Of a DNA stretch of 22,849 nt, positions 1 through 12,100 are shown one piece after another. Location of the stretch: positions 12,800 through 35,648 of the forward strand of contig NW_003131867.1 of NCBI RefSeq assembly GCF_000003605.2. Reading direction: 5' to 3'. Position 1 is the first letter of the stretch. Each line of letters begins with the position of its first letter. The notes below the pieces were generated by a model. That model saw nothing but the letters and a program-made list of their open reading frames with translations, was not told where the DNA came from and searched no databases. This DNA comes from Saccoglossus kowalevskii. Taxonomy: Eukaryota > Hemichordata > Enteropneusta > Harrimaniidae. The translations under genes were made by a program, and so were the position numbers.

Positions 1-73
1 CAGGCTTGTCGTAGACGAATCTTTGTATACCTCTTATTTGCTGTTAATTATTGCTTATATTATTCATACTTAC

Positions 74-184
74 CACAATTTTTTTCGTCTGAACCGTCTC
101 CACAGTCGTCGTTGCCGTCACAGAGATAGTGTTTTGGAACACAATATCCTGTATCTGAACACCGCATGGTAAACGCACGACATT
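74..184 (-). CDS. LDLa exon A (module 16, six cysteines)
   Basis: A 111-nt phase 1-1 exon with donor GTAAGT and acceptor TTCTTGCAG. It encodes a full LDLa repeat with six cysteines, ending in [16 protein letters not shown], so the calcium-loop acids are all present. It is the last module visible; the next exon would lie left of position 1. Positions 1-73 are intron. Confidence 0.93.
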
Positions 185-3100
185 CTGCAAGAAGAGCGAA
201 ATGACAAGCATATTACAATAATCAAGTTTAAAGTTATTTCCGATAGGTACAGTATTGGAATCAGTGTGTTAAAATAATTCACTCACCACAGCCCTTCTCG
301 TCGCTTTTATCGGAACAATCAAAGTTCATGTCACAGACAGGAGAGGGATGATCAGGTCGTCGCGTTATTTTTTCACCATTGTTACATACAAAGGTCACTA
401 TGAATATAAAAAAGTATTATTATACTCAAACAGCGAATAGAATTAAAGATGCAATCAAAAGTATACAACAATTATTCTAAATGTAGTATGCAAGGTAAGT
501 CTAATAATACTCACTTTGTAGGTATGCTTTTATTTTTAAGATAGCAAATTTATTTTTTTATATTTTATAGGGCATTGACAGTTAGACACGTTTGACAGTG
601 CATTTATGAGTTCTTTAGATATCACGGTGAAATTCGCAATTTCAATATCACAGGACAGAATAGTAGTAACAATTATATATGACAGTGATATATTTGAAAA
701 TTAACTTACCACAATCCTGTTCGTCAGAATTATCACCACAAGAGTCATATCCGTCACATCGATCATAATGCCACTTACAAATACCATTATCACATCGAAA
801 TCTATCAGCACTCTCATCACATGCTAAATAAAACAAATGAGATATTTTAGGCCATAATAAAGTATTTGTAATTTATTATTCCTATAATCTTTACATTGAA
901 AAAATGTAAAATGAAACTACCAGACAATATATGGGATTTCTACGGTTACAAATTTCACAAAACACCATTTATTCAAGAACAAAAATTAAATAAAAATATA
1001 CAAAACAACATATCTTAATATTGGGAATCAAAAAGGCATACAATTTTAGTTTCTTAGCAATGAGCTAGACAGTGCTGTGATATACCTCATAAACATAGAA
1101 TGACCAGAAACTTACGACAATCTTGTTCATCACTTTGGTCATCACAATCGGCATATCCATCACAAGAAAAGTTTCCTTGAGGTCGAACCTGTCCATCATC
1201 ACATACATAGTACACTGCAGAAAAAATATTATTTACGGCTTGCTATGTACTTTGAATTCTGCGCTTACCAATGTGTTATATATTTAAACAATAATGAATC
1301 CATATAGCAACATATTGGAAAATGGTCAATGCCAAGTCGACGGTGGTCGTCGCACCGCGTAATGTTCTGTATGGGACCAATAGCGACGTATACACGTGTA
1401 AAGCTCATTGTGTATATGAAATTCGATAACGCGCTCTGCGACGATCGCCGCGCAATTAACCTCAACATATATATCTCAAAGTCTGGTTCATGTTGATGTA
1501 TTGGGCAACAATGAGAACATAAAACGTGCCAAACTTTCTTTGTTCGATTAGGGTCTATAGTTAAACAGCAATGAGTAACGCGATCATAATAAGTTGTCTC
1601 CACATTTTGTTTATGATTAGAAAAATAACATTATGCCACACTTCTCACATTTTGCAACAAATTGGTGCTATGAAAAGTTCCAAAAATGAAAAAAATCCTA
1701 CGATGAATATTTGTTTTTTTAACATTTTTAAAATATGATCTGAAATCTGCCATAAAAAACAACAATATTAATATAGTTTCGTCCGTGTCGTTATTCATTA
1801 ATACTTACTACGTTGACAAAAACAAATATTTGCATCTCATAATGTAACTCACCACAATTATTCTCATCACTGTTGTCACCACAGTCATCGTGGTTATTAC
1901 ATATGCTATACTCAGGTTTACATAAACCATTATCACACTCGAACGCGCCTTCTTCGCATTCTAGAAACATGAGGTATCAAGGTTAATTGAAAACAATCAA
2001 TCACTTGTCGAGTTTAATAGCGATTCCCGCCATACAACATAAAAATATAAACGCCACACACAACGACAGCAACAATAACAACAACAACAATATAAAACGT
2101 AAATCAAATCAAACAAAACAATGATTTTATCAACATATCGTTGTCTGGTTTTCTGTATGAAGACATTGATTTGCGACTTATGCTTGAACGCAGTACAAGC
2201 TCTGTTGTGGTTCAACTATGCACTAGAAATGCCGTTGAACTCACGGACGGACTCACGAATACCATACACCAAGGGTTTAAAACATTGTATAATGGAATCT
2301 TACCACAATTCTTCTCATCCGAATGGTCTTCACAATTAAACCAATTATCGCACTCCGCATCGAAAGGAACCAAACTTCCGTCGTCACACTGAAAATCAGC
2401 TGAATAGACATTTGGAAACGAGGTAATACTCATGAGTGAATTTCTGGAAAATTACAATTTGAAGTGTAACGATAGCAAATGTATGCGGAAATAATATTTT
2501 GGATTCTCTTTGTGAGTAAAATGGGAACATGTGGTTACTTTGTGTTGTAAATGGGAAAATGCTGACATAAAATCACAAAACTGTTTATCAACAATCAATG
2601 TCATGAAATTGATTTAGCTGCTACATAATTATAATTAGTAATAAGCAGTCATTGGATACGTCAAATAGCATTTAATGATTGGCCGTTTTCATCGACAATG
2701 TCATTGTTTCGTACATTCAAGGCATACGTTCATAATTAATAATTCAAAGTACTGTCACATTACGGCAGTCACATGTATCTCAGTGATCTTTGTACATGCA
2801 AAAGAATAACAAGAGTAAAATTGTGTAACATTCAAAGCACAATATTGTGATAATTTTATACAAACCCACCACATAATTCTGCACTTTCATCAGATCCATC
2901 ACTACAGTCTTCAGCGCCATTACATCGCAGCCAAAGGCCGACACAACTACCATCTCCACACGTGAACTCGTAGTACTCGCATATTATATCTATCAATATG
3001 ATTATGTATAATATGTAAATGTTATTGTTCCGTCAATGTTAATATAAACAGACATGATTTAATGAATGGTAGGACGTAGTACAAAATAAAAATGTCGTCA

Positions 3101-6100
3101 TGTCCCAGCAAGAGTTATGTTAGATGTTTTAGATTGACGTATTGTTTACTGAATTACATATCATTGGTGTTGAATGATGAAGGGGTCAGATATTAATTTT
3201 GTTTTAGGGTGAAGTTTAGTGTGACACAAGTAGTATGTTTGACTATTAATATGACCAATATCACATTTATAAAGCCCTTAAGGAGTTTAAGACTCGATAT
3301 GGTTTAATTCTACTCAACAATTGTACTGACTATTAAACTTTTTTAAATTGATATATCCAATTTGTTAATAAACATTACTGAACAAAAGTACATTTACGAC
3401 CACACCATCAATTTATGTTACCTACCAAGATTTACCACCACCACCACTACCACTGCATAACATTTCTATCCCCTGCAAACACTAACATCACTAAGTACCC
3501 CTTAGATCAACGAACACACAAGGTAGAATAGAAGATATTAAAGCAGTATCTGTACTTTTACAGTTCAAGTAGTAGTCACTCGGAACTTCAAAAATAATTT
3601 TTATGTCGGGAGAAATTTTTCAAAATATAACAAATTGATAGTGAAATTATAAATTATAAACATCATTGATCCATCTCTAGGGGAGTTTTTTAAGCCGGCC
3701 ACAATAACAATAAGTGTGTGGTTTCCCGAGAGATGTGTGACAAGGTGATGTCCAGCTGCTGGAATAATTTAAAAACAAATATAAAATAGTAGTAAATCAA
3801 TTGTCTTAAAACACATTAGTAATCATACAACTAAAAACTTAAGTTGTGTCACAATAACCGCATTCAGCTTCATTATTCCGGGAAAATTAACATACTGATA
3901 TGTCCCTATGCGCAGACTGGTGACATTACTATTATACACGATTCAATGTATCATGCACCTAAATGTATATCAGATTACTTCAGATATGTAAACCAATCAT
4001 CCAAATTATATATATAACACACGACTGCACTCCAGTGTGTTTCAGATTAAAAATACAAGCAACAATACCCAACTATAATCCAAACAATCAATGTCAAAAG
4101 GCAATATTTAAAAATCCGAGAACACACAGGGGACACACAAACAAAACAAACAACACACTGTCAAATTGGTGAGAGAGATATATAGACATCAAGGCATAAG
4201 CCAAGAGGTGATGTCAGGTTTCGAAAAGAGTATGTAATAGGCTATAGGCCGACACAACTATCATTTCCACATTTGAACTCGTAGTTGTCGCATATTATAT
4301 CTATATGAATATGTATAATATCTGAATATTATAGTTCCGTCAAAATGAATATAAACGGCATGATTTAAGGATGCTGTATAGGTTTTTGGTATTGATTTTC
4401 TAAACGGGTGTTTCCAGCTAAAATATTTACTGAACCATACAAAGCTATATATTGATTGAAAGCTTATTTCACACTGAATGTGAAATCGACAGTGTAGTGT
4501 GTTTATGGACGTGCATAGTCACGTGATCTCTGTGTAAACACAGAAAGCCATTTTCGGTAGAGAAATAATTGAACCAATGAATAAACGAATTTTGTAGAAG
4601 ATTTGCAACAAAACAGTTTTTTCAGACGACGCTCACAACCATTCTGCGTTATTTGAGATATATATGTACATGATAGTTGTGGAAGGAATAATAATTTAGC
4701 TATCTTGAAAAAACAATACGATTTTGTTTTTTCCGGTATTCAGAAATTGGAACGTAATTTCGAAACAAATAGGAAAAATCCCAGAGCCGCTTTAGATGTT
4801 GTTGATAGAAGAACGTATTAAGTAGCCGAAAATACAATCTACGTCATATCTCAGCAAGCGTTTGGTGTGTTTTAGTGACTTCATGTTAACTATATTACAT
4901 ATCAGTGGTGTGATTGATGAAAGGATTACATTCAAGATGATGATTCTGCTTCCGAGGCAATACGTTAATATACCAATCAAATATAATAATACCTTATTTT
5001 CAAAGCTCCGAATGCGTGGCAGTTAATTTAATCCTACATGCTGTAGATGATCCTATTTGTAACTTTTGTGTTACTACGTCCAGAATGTCCGGAAACGTTT
5101 GGTGTAAGTTTAGTCAAGGAAAGCTTGATGTGAAACATTCATTTTATGGTCAGGATTTACTGATAATATAAGGGGACAGATTTGCCTAAAAAATATCAAT
5201 TCATATTGACGAATTTCAGGAATGAGATGCCGCCCATATGTTGTTGTTTTTTTATTTAAATTGGTAATAACCTACTTTAAGGTAAACATGGATCGTTTTA
5301 ACAGATTGTCTCACCGTCGTCCATTGATTAACATGTTAAATTCACTTTACATAGATTTTAGACATTTTATATGGATACAGAATAAAAACAAAATAAAAAA
5401 CTGCGTTTATAGAGTACAAATGATCACTTACCACAGCCAAGTTCATCACTACCATCATCGCATTCATTCCACCCCGTACAGTTAGCGTCTTTACGAACGA
5501 ATTGGCCATTAGCACATTTATAATGCCCTAAAATGGTTTAAGACAAGATATGGTTAAATTTTACTTATAACAGTACATCCCTCGATCTTAGTCTCAGTAA
5601 CTGTAAAAGCAAACTTCTTTGAATTGATATTATATATTTGTAAATAAATATTATTGAACATTATTTACTACCACGCCACTACTACCAACACCACAATTAT
5701 CAATTACTACTTATATCAACAAACACACAAGACAGGATGGAGGATATGAAGGGCAAAATCTGTTCAAAATCAGTTTCATTAGAAGTCATTCAGAATTGCA
5801 ATAATCATTTCGTCAATACGCAGGTGAGAAATTATTCAAAATATAACGGAAAATTGATTACGAACAGCATCTAGAAGATTTGTAAATAAACTGGCTACAA
5901 CAAAAATTGCATCTTGCTGGATAAATTCAACATATTATACTAAAATAAATATACCACAGTAATAATTTACTTATCACGTCAAATTCGTAGTCCAAAACTT
6001 TTTTTGTTAACTTTAGCAAAACATTTGTTACAATTGACAATATAATTCATAATGGTTAAGCTCCATCTCGTGTGTGTATATATGTCTGCAATGTTACTAT

Positions 6101-9100
6101 CTGTAACTATCACGGTTGTATGTATCGGTTCCCAATGACCGCCTGATTTTGACATTCGTCCATTTTTGTTTGTTTGCCGATGATTCAATTTGGTTTCACA
6201 AAGCTCGGTGTAAGCCAGTACAGTACATTTCAATGAGATTAATTGTATTTTGATGAATGTCTTGTCATGACGCAATTTTAATAATCTACAAAAAAACAAT
6301 TATACAGTTATATTTAGAGATCAGAGAAAAAGGGAAATGTGCCAGTTTCAATTATAATTCAGAGTACTTATTTAAAAGAAGTTGGTAATGTACAATTTTT
6401 TGGAATTCAATTCAAAATTAAGTACAGTGTGTCACATTAGTCATCATTCAACTACACATCTTTGTTGTGTCACGATAACTGCATTTGGCTTGTTTACAAG
6501 TCATTCAGTTTCATTATTCCGGGAAAGTTGACATAATTGGTATATTCCAAATACACGGGCTCATGACCATTTTGTTTATACACGATTCAATGTATCATAA
6601 TGCACCCAATCGTATATCATTTTACTTCGTATATATAAATCAATTTAGCAAATTATCTATATAACAAACGACAGCACAGCACGATTTAATGTATTATAAT
6701 TCACTCTACTGTGTTTCACATTATATCAAATATGTAAATTATCTATATAATACAAGACATCTTAACGGATGTTATATTGCAGATATTAACGATGAAAGAT
6801 TTAAAAGTACCTGTACGCTAAGTACCTGAGTGATTGCTAGGCTTAACAAAAACTTTTTAAAATATCAGATTCTAAAATTGCAATTTTGTAGAGCTGTGGG
6901 GGTTAAAATAAAACAACAAACACTAAAATATCCTGAGATGGTTCTGCATGCGAAGGTACGTTTATATCTTAAATCACAATCACAACTTATCATTCAATCT
7001 TACCACAGTTTTCTTCATCGCTGTTATCGCCACAGTCATCATAGAGGTTACACACAGAATAACTTCCGTCAATACATTTACCGTTTGTACATTGAAATTG
7101 ATTGTCTGTGCATTCTATAACAAAATAAAAGGTTTATATGAGTCACGCAAGATCCAATGTTCAAATGTAGTTGCATATATCAAAGACATATAAGCTGTTT
7201 GCATACTTGTATTACACACTCAACCTGAGACTGGTCGGTAATTCTATTCATACATCAAAGCACAATGCACTTCCTCAAAAAATAACATGCCATTGTCGCT
7301 TTGTGTCGTCACAAGAAGCGCTGTCTCAGCACAGTCCTGTGTCATATGACGCTTTACTGGCCGATTAGGCTAAGATAGCCCTTCGCCGCCTTTTTACACC
7401 AGTGTTTATACACGGGACTTGATAATTCTTTTTACAATTTAAGTTGCTGGTCAATCACTTATTTTAGTGAAATATTGTTTAGCGAGTGGAATATTAATGT
7501 CATGCATAATTCAATCTTTGGATCAGCAGAAACTAGGCCATATTAATGATAATAAAATTCGTGTTTGAAGTACGAAATTTCATTCATCATTATTTAGTAA
7601 AAAAATCACTGAAACGATTGACTTCGAAACGTTCGAAGTTTCGAACAAACTCACAGCACTCCCTGCGCCATATGCGTCACATCGGTGTTGAAAGAACACC
7701 GACCTTCAGCGTCAATGGCCATTGCCGTATTTGACAATTGTGTTACGTAATTGCTAAAAAATGATCAGACAATAAAGGTTTATTTTATTGCCTTTCATCG
7801 GTTGATCGAATTCATTAAAACAATCCACAAGAACAAGTACATCACAATATATTGTCCAACAGCAGGATGTATACAAATATGACTATAATTACTTTAATCA
7901 GATTGTGAATCATGTGCCACTGTGATAATATACATTTCAAACACAATATAGCAGTGCATGATCGAATAGAGCTTCTGGTGCTAGTCAAAACCTTGTAGAG
8001 GTGAAGGACCTATTTTCAATGAAATTGTATTGCAATAATTTACAAAGCAATGGTAAACATCCATGTGCCCTGTGACAGCACAGCAATGCTATTCTATATT
8101 TATCATTTGAGAGTCCATCTGCACTCACGTAAGTTTGTCCAAGTGATGTGTTTACTCAAAGCCCTATACTGGTGTTCGTTGTTACGTAATCCTGTACTCA
8201 CCACAATTGAGTTCATCAGTGAAATCTTCACAAATAGGCCAACCATTACATCGATCCCATGGACTGAAACATTTACTACTGTTTTTACACTGTTCCATGG
8301 GAGGACTGCAATCAGCTGTGAAACACACAGAATTATATGTAATGCGGTTGTTCATCTGGATACTATTTTTCAAATAGGTTTTATAGCGAAACGTCGCTTT
8401 TTTTCTGAGCAAATTTGCTTTCTGCATTAAAAACTACCCCAGAAGCAAAATGTGTATATTGATCTTTAAGTGGGATTGAATCGCCCAAACATTTAGACCT
8501 TTTTACATTTAATTTGGTAGCATGCGCGAGAACTGCCAAAATCACTATTTAGTTGTACATACCGCTATTTTGAATGACCATGCGTGTAGTAAAATACGAT
8601 TGAATGCGATCAAGGATGTTGTCAACTAGATGTAGCTAAATGCACCTACGTTGCATTTTGGTAAAGATATGACTATTTTAATTTTATCGGACTATTTGTG
8701 ATACTTTGGATTATTGCTTTACATGTATTCACGTTTTGGTTAAATCTCTAAATTAAACCTGTGTAGCGTATTTTATTCAACCTTCAATACTTCATTCTAT
8801 TCATTTTAGTACTTGAAAATAAGATTAATTCTGTCTTTTGTTGAATACTTCACTTAAATAGTTATGGCATAAATCATCACCAATTCCACAAACTCATAGG
8901 AAATAGCAATCTTGACAATTCCCATTTTCTATCATCGTAATATTATTTCGGAAGTGAGGTCGAAGTACAATCAATCTTATATTTGCAAGGTTTTGTGTAC
9001 CTTGCATAGTTATATAAAATTACGACTCCCGTGATATTCAACAAACCACAATAAAGGATTATTAAAAATTGATAATAGTTCGTAAGAACATTATCAGATT

Positions 9101-12100
9101 GTTATATGTCTTTTACAATTGATTTGTGGTAATTTTTTCAGCGTGCATATTTTGATTTGGAAAACTATGAATTATATTTTATGAACCTGGAAAAATTGGA
9201 AACATTTATTGGCTGAAAATGGAATATATGTTGGACTTAGTTACGTATAATGCATCACAATTACATTGTAACATTACATTATCATCGTCTATTAATGCAA
9301 TGTAAATAATGCGTTATTATTATTATAAACTTTGCACGAATAATTGTTGGGAAAACTTACGGCAATTAACTTCGTCTTCTCCATTGGCACAGTCAGGATT
9401 CCCATCACAAACTTGCTCCATAGTAATACAATTTTCATCACCGCACCGATACATAAAGTCTCTGAAGCAATAATTACCATAACCACTAGGAATGGAAGCT
9501 ACAATGAAATGATACATTTTATAATTTAATGAGTTTAATGTATCTAATATGATTTACTACTTTTTTAACTTGTCTGAATACTGCACACTACCGGCAATTT
9601 CCTCTTGACCTGGCTCGACTTATATAACCTGATATGCCAAATCTTTACAACTGATACAGCGACTTTCAAATTCAATAGAAGATTCATTAATATTTATGCA
9701 TAAAAGAAAATAATCAGAATATTAAATAATTTGACGAACACTGAGGTTGCTAATTTTCGGGACCAACGGGATAGATGCATAGTGATGTTCCCTAGTTGCG
9801 TCATCCCTATATTAACTATATAGTGGGCAACGTACCATTTAGGTGATAAATTACAACCAAGTGCGAGAAACATACCATGCTAAACCATAACATACCAAAT
9901 ATGAATTAAGGCTGATCATTAAGATTTGACGAGGAATTGGTAGGTTGTGAATATGTCACTTGAAGTATATTACTTATTGTATTGTATTTGATAATTCACA
10001 TTAGGAAATGTTCGCTTCGAACTTTTTATGATACGGCATTATTTATACATTTCGTTGTGTACTAACATGTTTACTGATAATGTTTTTGGACCAACACTTA
10101 TGGATGAAAACCTTTCCAATTAGACTCAACCAATGTGTTAAGTGTTTATGATTGTTGACGATTACTATGTCTTCAAGTCATATTTGGTAAAGAAAGATGT
10201 TCTTGTTAATATTTTTCGCATGCTTTTACTCTATGCAACATGGAAATTAATGTATCAGTATGTCTACTCACTAACAAATATCGCATAGGCAATTACTTTT
10301 ACTGATTACTTATTTCATTACTATTTTTAATTTCTTGCATTAAAAAAAACAAATTTGTTTGTAATATTTTCTAAATTAATTTGATCAGTATCTGTCTCTA
10401 TTCATATTTCTGAAATCTCAATAAAAAAGATTGTACATGTTTGACTATTTTGTGTCATAGTTGATCTCAGATTTACTAGTTATTTACCGAGATCTGTCAT
10501 AGTCCCTATCTAAATCTTTGAGATAAAGAGCTATTAAGTGATTTACTCTGCTTTACAAAAAATGTTTTTTAAAAATTGTTGATTTGTTTGAAATTTTGGT
10601 TTTATTGGATATGAATATTCTTATTTATTCTTTTTATTATAAGCCACATAATTTTTGATAGGATTTATTATGGTTTTTCACGGTGGCAATATAGATAGGG
10701 TTGTTCAAAAACTATTGTTGAATGTCCAAATACATTGTCAATCTGGTGGCAGAAGCAGGCACAAATTCATTACGAACGGTGATGGTGATGTTCGAATATT
10801 TTACCATTTTGAGCTAAACAAGATAAACAACAGTAAGTGTAATTTGTGTTTATTAGATGAAATTTTATCAGTAATTTCGACCTTTGATGAATCTAGGATG
10901 CAGTTAAAATCTGTACCAGTGTACCATTGTCGAGATGAAATTGTTCACAGACGTAATGTACACGTCAAATATCAAAGCAATCGGGTTGGTAGTACAAACA
11001 AAAATCGAAGGTAAAAAATTTTACTAAAACTTACAAAAATATTTTTTTTAATAGAGAATTGACAATATCGTCACAAAATGAAAAATCTAAAAGAGATTCA
11101 CCCAAAGTACTTACATACCAAATATCAAGGCAGTTGTTTCAATTGAATTTCAATGAAACGTTTCGTAAACATGTTAATTTTTTTTTATAAAATACGTGAA
11201 CAGCTATTTTGAATGCGTGTATTGATAATTATCAATAAAACATTTGACCTACGACAGTTTTCTTCATCTGAATTATCATCACAATCGTCGTAACCATTGC
11301 ATATATCCTTCTCTGGTACTAAGATACCATTCTTGCATTCCTTTAAATCTGTACATTGAAAAAAATATAAAATACTTTACCTAAACACGTCATTCTGATT
11401 GACCAATATACCAAGGATAGACCTTATGCGTGCATAACATACAGTTGCAGTAAATCTGGATGTCAAGAGAAATCGGCAAGGAGTTGACATGTTGAAGATT
11501 TCAACTCTAGGATGTTTTATTTCTAATGAGATGCATGTGAAATTTTCTTTTTACCATTATGTTAAAGACGTCAAAATATAATTGCCATATGGAGTTATAA
11601 TTAATTATTTGGTTTTTTGGTGAATAAAAATAATTCCTCATCCTGCAACTACATTTATAATACGTTCGTAAAATTTCGTAAAGTATAATAGCAATGAACC
11701 ACCGCATCAGTGTACTTGTGTATATATTTTGTGAATTGTTCAATATTTCGTGGCATCATCTAGTGCTGTGATTTATTTATTAGATATGTTATTAGTAAAG
11801 TTGTTTCATGTATAAGGGACATGCGTTGGTATATATGGAGGTTACGGCACAATATTTAATCAAGTGCACCGACCGACATCCGCTTCAAAAATGTTTAACT
11901 TTGATGATTTGTAGCACTAGAATCTTGAATCGAATCTTGCAACAAAATTGCGTCTAAATTATAGGCAGGCACACATGGACGGATGCATCACCGAAGGGAT
12001 TATACATATTTTAATTAATGAACCGAACATTCTTAGAAAATAACCATACCCAGGGGAATTGTTGGAATATCTTAACAAGTTACACCAGTAATCATATAGA

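Larger units (their letters stand above)
2870..4230 (-). repeat. Tandem segmental duplication, copy A
   Basis: This segment is homologous block by block to 4246-6750: exon G and its upstream intron (2934-3066 with 4244-4372), then about 3072-3180 with 4816-4930, 3205-3250 with 5099-5145, 3251-3700 with 5500-5900, and 3803-4060 with 6424-6730. Order and orientation are the same, so this is an old direct tandem duplication of exon G plus exon H with their introns. The exact right edge (about 4060-4240) is uncertain. Copy A contains a CAC-rich tract near 3433-3455. Confidence 0.8.
4246..6750 (-). repeat. Tandem segmental duplication, copy B
   Basis: Second copy of the exon G-exon H segment. Its exon H (5432-5527) is intact and its exon G is truncated. 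Relative to copy A it carries about 430 extra bases near 4380-4812, about 350 bases before exon H that copy A has lost, and about 450 extra bases near 5960-6420. The 4380-4812 stretch holds an 8-bp inverted repeat (ATTTCACA/TGTGAAAT at 4466-4486) and CTGTGTAAACACAG, and could be an inserted element. Right edge approximate. Confidence 0.8.

Noticed and set aside
1265-1603. Minus-strand open frame of 112 codons
   Set aside because: No recognisable domain, lies inside an intron, and the length is within chance expectation at this base composition.
5979-6299. Minus-strand open frame of 106 codons
   Set aside because: Intronic, no motif, and it lies within the copy B-specific stretch; chance length.
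8050-8430. Plus-strand open frame of 126 codons
   Set aside because: It is the antisense shadow of LDLa exon J, whose cysteine pattern and splice sites fit the minus strand.
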